14,964 nt of DNA from Syntrophomonadaceae bacterium (GCA_028686565.1 JAQUBU010000030.1:1-14964); one strand, 5' to 3'; shown: positions 7,509-14,964, counted from the stretch's first letter. Program-made: numbers and translations. The notes: generated by a model not told the origin, from the sequence alone.

Positions 7509-8192
7509 TTACTCAGATTTTGATTTATCACCATAAGTTTCGTCATACCAGATAGCATGATGGTGCTTCGCCCAATCGGCTCTGACAGTGCCTTTCCACA
7601 TGCCCCAGAAGGATTCCCCGGAACCAGGATGGAAGGAACCCAGATAAGCATGCATGCAGACCATGCAGGTGGCTCCAACCATAGCTATATCATGGGTCCA
7701 GTAGGATACGCGCACCAATCCCACCGGGAAGATAGCCGGGAACCACATGATATACCCGCTTAAGACCAGTAAGAATACACAGGTCGGAGTAACTATGGAG
7801 TTGCCTTTTTCACCGCCGTTAAAGCGGGTCTGGGGCGGAACCTTTACCGGGAAGCCCAGGAACTCCAGAGGGAATAGCATGATAAATTTTATATCATTCA
7901 TGCCAAAGCGCAGTAGATCCTTGATCCATTCGATGACTCCCTTGAAGCCAAATACTGCACCAATAATAATTACAATAGTCATACCGACCGCAGATACCCG
8001 GTGTACCAGACCGGCACCCCGGTAACCGCCAAATATGGCAGCCAACCAGTTGACGCCATCCAGGAACAATACCAGACCGGTAAAGAGACAGAGCAAGAAA
8101 GTTACAGTATGTCCCCAGTGCGAGAAACGGGCCAGGAAATTAAATCTTTCGACTCTCGGGACATCGTTTCTGTATTCGGGAATTAATGCCAT
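7509..8192 (-). CDS. fdnI: Formate dehydrogenase cytochrome b556 (gamma) subunit
   Basis: Membrane anchor that carries electrons between FdnH and the quinone pool through two b hemes. The protein has 227 residues and four hydrophobic helices. The four histidines expected as heme ligands are visible: H25 (ARFSHWGH), H64 (GLVHRVSA), H167 (YWTHDIAM) and H181 (CMHAYLGSFHP). Their spacing (39, 103, 14) closely follows that recalled for E. coli FdnI (39, 98, 14). RFNGGEKGN (123-131) corresponds to the conserved loop between helices 2 and 3. The ATG start overlaps the fdnH stop by one base (TAATG), so translation is coupled; a G-rich binding site (AAGGGGGG) lies within the end of fdnH. A related cytochrome b of a hydrogenase is the only alternative, and context rules it out. 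Confidence 0.95.
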   Translation of the reverse strand: MALIPEYRNDVPRVERFNFLARFSHWGHTVTFLLCLFTGLVLFLDGVNWLAAIFGGYRGAGLVHRVSAVGMTIVIIIGAVFGFKGVIEWIKDLLRFGMNDIKFIMLFPLEFLGFPVKVPPQTRFNGGEKGNSIVTPTCVFLLVLSGYIMWFPAIFPVGLVRVSYWTHDIAMVGATCMVCMHAYLGSFHPGSGESFWGMWKGTVRADWAKHHHAIWYDETYGDKSKSE

Positions 8193-9001
8193 TATTCATG
8201 CCCCCCTTCACCATGTTCACCATGTTCTCCATGTTTACTGGCCAAAATTCTGCTTGTTACAAAGCTGGTTGCGGAAGCAGTCAGCATCAGCGGAATCAGC
8301 CAGCCAAAATAAGGTTGAATCCAATCCTGCCAGAAGGTAATATTGCCAGAAACCTTGGGGTTGACCGGCAGACCAAACATGTCAGGAGTATCAGTTAAAA
8401 CATAAAGGTTATTGAGACCACCCAGTTCCACTCTGCCGTAAATAGTGGCTCTGGGGAAGCCGTTAGCTCTTAAGAACTTGGCTCTTGCTTCAGCTTTCTG
8501 CAACAATTCATCACGATCGCCAAAGGTAAGTGCTCCTGATGGACAAGTACGGGCACACGCTGGTGTAAGACCTTCTTCCACCCGGTCCGCGCACATTGTG
8601 CATTTGGTAATAACGTCTTCGCGTTTCCGGTATTTAGGAATATCAAAGGGGCATGCTGCTGCACAATACTGACAGCCTATGCACTTATCGGGATCATGCA
8701 GGGTGGCGCCCCAGGAGGTTTTGGTATAAGCCTGACGGGGGCATACCTTCATACATTCAGGATCCAGGCAATGCATGCACTGGCGTTTGATAAAATTCCA
8801 TCTGACACCATCTACCGGATCTTCGTATTCGAAGAAATTAATTATGGTAAAAGTATCACCATTGGTGTCTTCATGAGTCTGATAGTTTCCTTTAAAGGGT
8901 TCTATTACAGCCGGAAGCTGGTTCCAATCCTTACAGGCCACCTGGCAACCGCGACAGGCTGTACATTTGCTAACATCATAAAGGTTTGCTAAATTAGCCA
9001 T
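8192..9001 (-). CDS. fdnH: Formate dehydrogenase iron-sulfur (beta) subunit with C-terminal membrane helix and His-rich tail
   Basis: Electron-wire subunit holding four 4Fe-4S clusters between FdnG and FdnI. Sixteen cysteines lie in four groups: C13/16/19/23 (CTACRGCQVAC), C75/78/83/87 (CMHCLDPECMKVC), C107/110/113/117 (CIGCQYCAAAC) and C134/137/149/153 (CTMC...CARTC). One hydrophobic helix (about 227-249, FGWLIPLMLTASATSF) follows, as in FdnH, anchoring the subunit so that the cluster domain lies outside. There is no signal peptide, so it should travel with FdnG through Tat. The last 15 residues, SKHGEHGEHGEGGHE, form an unusual His/Gly/Glu tail that would face the cytoplasm. It lies directly before fdnI. 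The ATG is preceded by AAGGAGGG (9009-9016), located inside the end of fdnG, with only 3 nt between the genes. At 269 residues it is slightly shorter than the E. coli protein. Confidence 0.95.
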   Translation of the reverse strand: MANLANLYDVSKCTACRGCQVACKDWNQLPAVIEPFKGNYQTHEDTNGDTFTIINFFEYEDPVDGVRWNFIKRQCMHCLDPECMKVCPRQAYTKTSWGATLHDPDKCIGCQYCAAACPFDIPKYRKREDVITKCTMCADRVEEGLTPACARTCPSGALTFGDRDELLQKAEARAKFLRANGFPRATIYGRVELGGLNNLYVLTDTPDMFGLPVNPKVSGNITFWQDWIQPYFGWLIPLMLTASATSFVTSRILASKHGEHGEHGEGGHE

Positions 9002-9004
9002 TTG

Positions 9005-12000
9005 TTAAGCCCTCCTTATGTCGCATAGCCATGCTTTGTATTCAGGAATCATGGTATTGGCATCACCTACATGAGGTGTAAGCCAGTTAGCTGTATCACC
9101 AGTAGCAAAGCCCTTGAAACCGTACTGCCATAAGAGGCCGATTTCGTGAACTGTCTTGCCGTTAATCTGGAAAGGTTTAAAACGTTTGGTAACACAGGCT
9201 ACCGCTTCAACATCACCGCGGGTATTGGAAATAATTACGTTTTGACCATTCTTAATACCTTTTTCACGAGCCAGTTCTTCACTTAGTTCAACAAACATAT
9301 TAGGCATCAACTCGGCCAGCCATGGCAGGTTACGGGTTAATGCACCAGTCTGCCAGTGTTCTACTACCCGGTAGGTGGTGCCGATAATCGGATACTGTTC
9401 CGATTTGCTCTGCTTCTCAGGTTCCCAAACCTTGGTAGCCGGATTCAAAACCTGGCTGTTCAAGGTATTTAAAGTCGGGCTTTCCCAAGGCTCATAATGC
9501 TCAGGGAAGGGGCCTTCCTTCATGGAAGTTTTGGCGGCAAACAAGCAGCCATGACCTTCCGGCCGCATGATAAAGGGTTTGGTAAATGCCGGGTTGCTTG
9601 GCCCCACGGTTTTGATGAAATCGGGTACATCATCACCCACCCAGCTGCCTAGAGATTCGGGTTTCTTAGGATCAGCCAAAGCTAATGGATCCCAGCGGAC
9701 CAGCATTCTGTCTTCGTCACCCGGCCAAGCTGTAACACCATCGGGCTGTACCGAGCAGCGGTTATAAACAATACGGCGATTTACCGGCCAAGCCCAACCC
9801 CAGTTGGAATATAGACCCATTCCGGTTTTTGAGTTATCCTTGTTGTCACGAAGCTGCGGTTTATAAATAAACTTGCCATCCTTTAGAGTAGTTGCTCCAC
9901 AATAAACCCAGCATCCGCAAGCAGTGCTTCCATCATCCATTAATTTCGCAAAACCTTCTACCGGTTTGCCGTCAACGGTGCTGTAACCGCAGAGTTCGTT
10001 TGCTACTTTAATAGGATCGTCATGACCGTGTTCATTTTCAACATCCCAGGTCATATTGACAATGGGTTCATCTTCGGGCCGCTTACTGCCTTCGTAAACT
10101 TTTTTAACTTTCTTAACCAGTTCATTGTATATCCAGAGGTCGGATTTGGATTCGCCTACCGGTTCTGCACCTTTCCAGCGATACTGTACCCAACGCCCGG
10201 TCTGAGCGGCAGTTCCTTCTTTTTCATATACAGCCGCTGCCGGCAGGAAGAATACCTCTGTACCAATATTCTCAGGACTAATTTTAGCAACATTAGGATT
10301 ATCAACAGCTCTTTCCCATGCCTGATGAGTCCAGAAATCGGCGGATTCGTTCAGCCAGAGGTCAATTGAAACCATCCATTTTAGTTTGGTCATAGCTTCC
10401 AATTCCTTATTGGCATTGGGACCACCCACTACCGGGTTGGAGCCGTTGATGAACAAACCATCGATCTCACCTTTGTACATGGCTTCAAACATTGCAATAT
10501 GCGAGTAGTTTTTCTTTTCATCCCGTTTGGGCAGGTAATGATAACCAAAATCATTTTCTTTGCTTGCTGCTTTGCCCCACCAAGCTTTTAACAGACTGAC
10601 AACCCATTTGGAAGAATGTATCTTCCAGCCGGAGTTGGGGAATCCTGCTTTAACCAATTCCCGGAATTCCTCCAGGTTGGTAAAGGGCAGTTTGCCTGCT
10701 CCCGGGGTAACTGCTCTGATAAAGGAAATAAGATCTTTATGGGCAACAGAATTCATGGGAGAATCAATATAGCCCGGAATAATGTGGAAAAGAAGGGCCA
10801 TATCGGTTGCACCCTGAACATTATTTTCGCCGCGCAGAGCGTTGATGCCGCCGCCCGGACGTCCCATGTTGCCCAGTAATAACTGAACATTGGAAAAGGA
10901 TTTAACATTCTGACTGCCCACGGTATGCTGGGTTATTCCCATGGCATACATAATGGTTCCGACTTTATTGGGAGCACCAGTGGCACAAAAGGTATCAAGA
11001 ACCGCCAGGTATTTGTCTTTGGGGGTTCCGGTTATTTTACATACAGTATCAATATCATAGCGTTCGTAATGTTTTTTCATTAACTGGAATACGCAGCGCG
11101 GATCTTGCAGAGTTGGATCAGTAAGAGCCATACCTGCATCATCAGTTTTGTAGTCCCAGCTTTTTACATCGTATTTTCTTGCCTCAGCATCATAACCTGA
11201 GAAGAGACCATCCTTGAATTCGAACTCATCTTTAATAAGGTAAGCTGCATTAGTGAAATTTACCACATAATCCTTATGATAGAGCTCGTTGTCAATGATA
11301 TATTTAACCATTCCACCCAAGAAAGCGATATCTGTACCAGATCTCAACGGGGCATAGAGGTCAGCCCGGGCTGAGGTTCGGGTAAAGCGGGGATCCACAT
11401 GAATTAATTTGGCGCCCCTTGCTTCTTTTGCTTTAAAAAGCCATTTCATGGTTATGGGATGATTTTCGGCGGCGTTGCTGCCCATAATCAAAGCACAATC
11501 AGTATTCTTCAAGTCAACTATATGATTGGTCATAACTCCGCGACCAAATGCTGGTGACAAACCTGCCACCGTAGCGGAGTGTCAGATACGGGCCTGGGTT
11601 TCAAGGTAAACGACACCCAGGGAACGCATAATTTTTGAGAGCACATAAGCTTCTTCGTTATCCAGACCGGAACCGCCCACAGAGGCTATTTTTTCGGTAC
11701 GGTTAACGATAATCTCACTGCCGTCAGCTATTTTTTCCTTATGAATAAAACTGCCATCACGAGTCTCCTTTATTTTCTCGGCAATCCTAGTCAACATCCA
11801 ATCCCAATCTTTTTCTTCCCACTTGTCGCTTCCTGGAGCACGATACATGGGTTTCTGTACCCTCTTGGGGTTTATAACCTGTTCGCCTTTTTCATCGTAG
11901 ATTTCCCTGAGGTTGAACATAGCGGCGCCCTTCGCGCATGCTCCCCCTTGATTGATAGGATTGTCCGGGTCACCGTGAACACTGAGCAGTTTTACGAACT

Positions 12001-12208
12001 TGCCGGCGGCATCACGTTCAGAATAAACCACCAGACCGCATCCGGAAGCACAGTACGGACAAACCGTTGGTGTCGGGGTAACGTTCTTGATCCGCAAGTC
12101 TTTGATTGCCTTGGCTGTAGCCTGCATATCGAAGCCAAGATCCAGCACAGCAAAACTGGCGGCTGTTGCCCCGGTTACCTTGAGGAACTGCCTGCGGGTA
12201 ACCTTCAT
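9005..12208 (-). CDS. fdnG: Formate dehydrogenase catalytic (alpha) subunit, selenocysteine-containing, Tat-exported
   Basis: Oxidises formate or reduces CO2 at a Mo/W-bis-MGD centre outside the cytoplasm. The coding region is one gene of 1,067 residues read through an in-frame TGA at 11584-11582 (codon 209). Codons before it read YLETQARI and after it HSATVAGLSPAFGRGVMTNH, matching the R-I-U-H-...-FGRG active-site region of FdnG. A SECIS hairpin follows. The N-terminus MKVTRRQFLK is a twin-arginine signal with a hydrophobic stretch ending near AKA (residue 34). The proximal 4Fe-4S cluster ligands are C50, C53, C57 and C91 (CPYCASGC...GGACAKG). Later motifs include SNAAENHPIT, MGITQHTVGSQNV and LRGENNVQGATDM. 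The ATG start has AAAGGAGAG (about 12219-12227) upstream. It is the first gene of fdnGHI. Gene callers that treat TGA as stop will split it into 12208-11582 and 11569-9005. The E. coli protein is 1,015 residues, so length fits. Confidence 0.96.
11535..11584 (-). promoter_or_regulatory. Selenocysteine UGA codon and bacterial SECIS element of fdnG
   Basis: On the minus strand, UGA (11584-11582) is followed after exactly 11 nt by GGUGGC (11570-11565), loop AGGUUU (11564-11559) and GUCACC (11558-11553). This is a 6-bp stem with one G-U pair and a loop containing the GGU that SelB recognises. An outer 7-bp stem, ACUCCGC (11580-11574) with GCGGAGU (11541-11535), encloses it. The arrangement and loop closely resemble the E. 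coli fdhF SECIS (loop AGGUCU). It recruits SelB and Sec-tRNA and requires sel genes elsewhere in the genome. Confidence 0.93.
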
Positions 12209-12261
12209 ATAAACAACACTCTCCTTTCCCCAAAAATATTCATTTTTTGTTTACTGTTCAA

Positions 12262-12270
12262 ATTATAGCA
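12262..12270 (-). promoter_or_regulatory. Extended -10 promoter for fdnGHI
   Basis: TGCTATAAT on the minus strand is a perfect extended -10 (TGnTATAAT). Transcription would begin near 12255, giving a leader of about 47 nt. The -35 region is poor (around GTGTCA), which suggests help from an activator or reliance on the extended element. Confidence 0.6.
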
Positions 12271-12422
12271 CCATAATCAAGATATGACACTTCGAATTTA
12301 TGTACAAATCTATAATATTTACCAAAATACTAGATTAATACATAAGAAAAACTATAGTGTCTGAGCTATGGAGTACCAGATTTTAAAAATTATTTAAAAA
12401 AAACAGCACCCCTCCTTTAAAT

Positions 12423-12438
12423 TTTCAATCCGTTGAAA
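12423..12438. promoter_or_regulatory. Inverted repeat, possible operator upstream of fdnG
   Basis: TTTCAATCCGTTGAAA has two perfect 6-bp half sites separated by 4 bp, about 155-170 bp upstream of the fdnG -10. TGAAAC recurs 12 bp on (12434 and 12446). The half-site layout resembles that of dimeric regulators such as the FNR/CRP family (TTGAT-N4-ATCAA), but the bases do not match that consensus. It is a candidate only. Confidence 0.35.
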
Positions 12439-12500
12439 CATCCGGTGAAACCAATATAGCCAAACGATTCAACCACATTCTATAAAATCTTCGACATAGA

Positions 12501-12536
12501 AACTTAAAAATCCTTGTGAAGATATTTCCACAAGGA
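12501..12536 (-). terminator. Intrinsic terminator after moeA
   Basis: On the minus strand, TCCTTGTG (12536-12529) pairs with CACAAGGA (12518-12511) around a 10-nt loop. TTTTTAAGTT follows the stem directly (12510-12501). It sits 48 nt after the moeA stop and separates moeA from the fdnGHI promoter region. Confidence 0.8.
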
Positions 12537-12583
12537 CATATATAAGCAAAAATCATTAAAAACAATATAATTATAACTTATGG

Positions 12584-14503
12584 TTATTGTGATGCAATGA
12601 TTTTACCTGACAATTCGAGATTGTATCCGCCGAAGTCCTTCGTTCTTTGCAGAAATTGGGAACTCTTGATGCAATTAAGTAAGATATCCAACTTTTCATC
12701 ACTTATTAGGTCGCTTAGAATACAAATATCATATCTTTCTTCGCTGATGGGAATAAAATCAAGATCCAGGGCGCGTGCACTGGCATAGATACCCAAACCG
12801 GTATCACAGGCATCGTTCTGGACAGCTGCAGCAACTGCCAGATGGGTATACTCTTGACGATTGTAACCATTTATAGCAGCGGACGCAATATTTTCTCTGG
12901 TCAGCAAGTAATCAAATAGTACTCTGGTTCCGGCTCCTTGCTGGCGGTTTATATATCGAATTTCGTGACGGAGGAGGTCGCTTAGATTCTTTATTTGCAG
13001 GGGGTTGCCTTTTTTTACAATCAGTCCCTGTTCCCTTTTGACCAGATTAACTAAAATCCATCTATGAGCAGGAAGGTATTTATTTAAATAGGCGATATTA
13101 TACTCACCGCTATGGGAATCCAAGAGGTGAATTCCTGAGAAATGTGTTTCACCGCGTCGCAGCGCCATAATTCCGCCCATACTGCCTACATTGCTTGAGA
13201 TAAGACGGATGCCGTGCTGCTTTTGCATTATATCAGCCAGAATGTCAATAGACATATCGTGACTGCCAATGGTCAGCAAGGTCTTGTCGATAGCCTGGCG
13301 AGACCGCAGCAGGGATACTGTGCAGCTTTGCCCGGCATTAATACCCTCACTGCCTCTCTCTATGCAGATAATTCCATCGGCTTTGACGAGAATACTGCTG
13401 ATACCTGCACCGCGGTTAAGAGGAAAGGCTACATATTGATCATTAATCAAGGCCAGATTGGCATAAATGAATTCATCCACACCCATTGGGGAGGCTGTTT
13501 TCCGTGAAAGCAAAGCTTGTATGGTATCACTGGGAGTTAACTCCTGTCCCTGTTTTTTATATAGTACAGACTTGGCAAAAAGATTGAATACCAACTGCGC
13601 TGATACTGGATAACCCGGAACACCTATTACCGGTTTATTGTCAATGATTCCAAGTATTGCGGGTTTGCCGGGTTTAATTGCAATACCGTGAACCAGAACT
13701 TCGCCAAATTCATTAATAATACTCGAAGTATAATCCTCTCTTCCTGCCGAAGAACCGGAACATATTATAATCATATCAGCATCATCTTTTACTTCGCTTA
13801 CGGCTTGACGGAGTAATTCTTTATCATCAATAACAATGTTGTGACGAATTGGAATAGCCCCCCATTCCCGGCATAGCCCTGATAGCATACGGCTGTTGGA
13901 TTCTACAATACAGCCGGGCGGCATATCTTTGCTGGCAGTTTCGAGCATTTCGGTGCCGGTGGGAATAATAGCAACCCGGGGTTGCTTTATAACTGCTACT
14001 TTTTCTACTCCTCCAGTAATAAATGAAGCAACTTCACAAGGTCCCAGCTTATATAATGAAGGAACAATCATATCATGGGCGACCAGATCTTCACCCACCG
14101 AGCGGATGTGCTGCCAGGGAACAGCTGGTTTAATAATTTGAGCGCAGTCATCAACAAAGTTCACGTCTTCAATCATAATAACAGCATTAAATTCAGAGGG
14201 GACATAATCTCCAGTATCTACCTCAATATATTCTTTGGAATGCTTAAGATTAACCGGATTGAACTCATTGGCGCTATAAGTAGCGTCAGCATTAACCGCA
14301 ATTCCATCCATTGCAGAGGCCAAATAATGTGGTGATGACCTGCGGGCAAAGACGGCGGAGCTGGTTATCCGCCCTTGACATGCCATTACCTCAAGATATT
14401 CACTTGCGTAATCAGCAAAGTATCCTGATTGTGTCAATCGTTCCATAAACAATTCAGATGCTTTTTCCAGTGGCATATTTTCAATATATATATTGCGTTC
14501 CAT
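12584..14503 (-). CDS. moeA: Molybdopterin molybdenumtransferase MoeA fused to a C-terminal PBP-like domain
   Basis: Inserts molybdate (or tungstate) into adenylylated molybdopterin, the last step of basic Mo/W cofactor synthesis, in the cytoplasm. Residues 1 to about 400 form the MoeA core: SAMDGIAV (63-70), IPTGTE, CSGSSAGRED (248-257, with D257 at the conserved acidic position), IKPGKP (276-281) and PGYPVSA (296-302). From about residue 410 (LTIGSHDMS, H415) to 639 there is a second domain resembling the PBP_like/periplasmic-binding fold found at the end of many clostridial and archaeal MoeA proteins, including NVGSMGGIMALRRGE and NRQQGAGTRVLFDYLL. It has no signal peptide, so it should act inside the cell, perhaps sensing or delivering the oxyanion. 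E. coli MoeA (about 411 residues) lacks this half. The ATG has AAGGGGTG 5 nt upstream. It is adjacent to and co-oriented with fdnGHI, whose enzyme needs the cofactor, but has its own terminator. Confidence 0.9.
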   Translation of the reverse strand: MERNIYIENMPLEKASELFMERLTQSGYFADYASEYLEVMACQGRITSSAVFARRSSPHYLASAMDGIAVNADATYSANEFNPVNLKHSKEYIEVDTGDYVPSEFNAVIMIEDVNFVDDCAQIIKPAVPWQHIRSVGEDLVAHDMIVPSLYKLGPCEVASFITGGVEKVAVIKQPRVAIIPTGTEMLETASKDMPPGCIVESNSRMLSGLCREWGAIPIRHNIVIDDKELLRQAVSEVKDDADMIIICSGSSAGREDYTSSIINEFGEVLVHGIAIKPGKPAILGIIDNKPVIGVPGYPVSAQLVFNLFAKSVLYKKQGQELTPSDTIQALLSRKTASPMGVDEFIYANLALINDQYVAFPLNRGAGISSILVKADGIICIERGSEGINAGQSCTVSLLRSRQAIDKTLLTIGSHDMSIDILADIMQKQHGIRLISSNVGSMGGIMALRRGETHFSGIHLLDSHSGEYNIAYLNKYLPAHRWILVNLVKREQGLIVKKGNPLQIKNLSDLLRHEIRYINRQQGAGTRVLFDYLLTRENIASAAINGYNRQEYTHLAVAAAVQNDACDTGLGIYASARALDLDFIPISEERYDICILSDLISDEKLDILLNCIKSSQFLQRTKDFGGYNLELSGKIIASQ

Positions 14504-14528
14504 ATTTCACCCCTTAGCAATTTTATAT

Positions 14529-14557
14529 ATTTTAACCTAGAGAGCAAGCAAAAACAA
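14529..14557 (-). promoter_or_regulatory. Candidate moeA promoter
   Basis: On the minus strand TTGTTT (14557-14552) and TAAAAT (14534-14529) are separated by 17 bp. The -10 matches 5/6 and the spacing is ideal. The predicted start near 14522 leaves a short leader with the AAGGGGTG binding site. Confidence 0.5.
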
Positions 14558-14589
14558 AAAAGTCTGAAGTTTATTTATAACTCAACTTT

Positions 14590-14905
14590 CGTAGTTGACA
14601 TATTATGCGACATAACTACCGTACTTGTCATTGCTATGAAACTAGCGTACTTGTCATTGCTATGAAACTAGCGTACCTGTCATTGCTATGAAACTAGCGT
14701 ACCTGTCATTGCAAGCGGAGCGCCAGCCTGTCATTGCGAGCGCAGCGCGGCAATCTTCCCCCGTAATTGATTACGTAAATGAAAAGCGTTAGAGCATTTT
14801 CATTTATTGACAATGACCGGAAGGCGCTGCGCTCCTTGCAATGACAAGTACTCTAGTTTCATAGCAATGACAAGTACGCGAGTTTTCATAAGAATGACAT
14901 ATAAG
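14590..14905. repeat. Fold-back repeat element (MITE/REP-like) upstream of moeA
   Basis: A non-coding block with nested inverted symmetry. The left arm (14671-14724) and the right arm (14823-14880, inverted) share GTAC(C/T)TGTCATTGCTATGAA and TGTCATTGCAAG segments. Nested inside are GTCATTG/CAATGAC (14730-14736 with 14811-14817), CGTAATTGATTACG (14762-14775) and a perfect 10-bp stem TAAATGAAAA/TTTTCATTTA (14776-14785 with 14797-14806). The segment at 14729-14755 (TGTCATTGCGAG followed by CGCAGCGCGGCAATC) resembles a GC-rich dispersed repeat I recall from several bacterial genomes. No transposase is in view, so it would be a non-autonomous element or a repeat island. Confidence 0.7.
14621..14712 (+). 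repeat. 26-bp tandem repeat array, 3.5 copies
   Basis: The unit GTACTTGTCATTGCTATGAA plus ACTAGC occurs head to tail at 14621-14646, 14647-14672 and 14673-14698. A fourth partial copy of 14 bases (14699-14712) then changes to the GC-rich repeat. Units 1 and 2 are identical; from unit 3 the GTACTT becomes GTACCT. Further diverged copies lie in inverse orientation at about 14840-14900. There are no unique spacers between copies. Confidence 0.85.
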
Positions 14906-14964
14906 ATAGCTCGCGATGTTCATGGAATTTTAAACAGTTTTTTTGGGCTTTTCAGCCTGTTCTT

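Larger units (their letters stand above)
12209..12583 (-). other. Control region between moeA and fdnG
   Basis: An AT-rich stretch of 375 bases with no gene. Reading in the direction of transcription it contains: the moeA terminator (12501-12536); an inverted repeat TTTCAA-N4-TTGAAA (12423-12438) with nearby TGAAAC direct repeats; an orphan TTAAAGGAGGGG followed by eight Ts (12401-12420); the extended -10 promoter (12262-12270); and the fdnG ribosome binding site. No molybdenum-cofactor or other riboswitch fold was recognised. Confidence 0.5.

Noticed and set aside
10022..10879. Open frames on the plus strand opposite fdnG
   Set aside because: They lie wholly within a well-conserved coding region on the other strand, have no family motifs or ribosome binding sites, and are typical antisense shadows. 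The same holds for those opposite fdnH, fdnI and moeA.
11570..11600. fdnG as a pseudogene broken by a nonsense codon
   Set aside because: The frame continues without shift into conserved sequence, the stop is TGA at the exact Sec position of FdnG, and a SECIS follows at the required distance.
12209..12510. Molybdenum-cofactor riboswitch ahead of fdnG
   Set aside because: The predicted leader is only about 47 nt, and the AT-rich DNA upstream shows no multi-stem GC-rich fold.
14621..14712. CRISPR array
   Set aside because: The 26-bp units abut directly with no unique spacers, the array turns into another repeat family, and no cas gene is in view.
14928..14964. Terminator-like hairpin GGGCT-TTTC-AGCCT near the right edge
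   Set aside because: The stem has five pairs including one G-U, the sequence is cut by the window end, and the gene it would serve is not visible.

Overview
The window looks like a chromosomal segment of an anaerobic, low-GC Firmicute that makes selenoproteins. The gene set resembles a syntrophic fatty-acid oxidiser of the Syntrophomonas type. That placement rests on gene content and on strong AAGGAGG-type ribosome binding sites, so it is an inference and not a match to a known genome. The dominant theme is formate metabolism: two different molybdenum/tungsten formate dehydrogenases, the accessory protein FdhE and a molybdenum-cofactor gene lie within 15 kb.

Layout, left to right. Bases 1-1569 (+) hold the C-terminal part of a soluble-type formate dehydrogenase catalytic subunit, closed by a strong hairpin at 1601-1632. 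Bases 1919-3286 (+) encode a Si-type citrate synthase with a long leader. On the minus strand follow a DUF389 membrane protein (3514-5181) with three C-terminal repeats and an amino-acid permease (5323 to about 6432) that lacks an ordinary start codon. The rest reads leftward. moeA (12584-14503) is a molybdopterin molybdenumtransferase fused to a periplasmic-binding-protein-like domain, and it ends in its own terminator. A 375-base AT-rich control region with an extended -10 promoter precedes fdnG-fdnH-fdnI (12208 to 7509). Then come a hairpin terminator, fdhE (to 6574) and a second strong terminator. The right end (about 14590-14905) is a non-coding fold-back repeat element.

The fdnG reading frame is interrupted by an in-frame TGA at 11584-11582. 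This is a selenocysteine codon: the context is R-I-U-H, the frame continues without shift as a normal FdnG, and a well-formed bacterial SECIS hairpin begins exactly 11 nt after the TGA. fdnG is therefore one gene of 1,067 residues, not two and not a pseudogene.

How the genes fit together: FdnG (exported by Tat, Mo/W-bis-MGD, Sec and one 4Fe-4S), FdnH (four 4Fe-4S clusters, one membrane helix) and FdnI (diheme cytochrome b) form a membrane formate:quinone oxidoreductase with its active site outside the cytoplasm. In a syntroph it may run towards formate production, disposing of electrons from the quinone pool. FdhE and MoeA supply maturation and cofactor. The soluble enzyme at the left edge would handle cytoplasmic formate. 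I found no wholly new system. The most noteworthy items are the complete SECIS, the permease without a standard start codon, the triple-repeat DUF389 protein, the terminator between fdnI and fdhE, and the fold-back repeat upstream of moeA.
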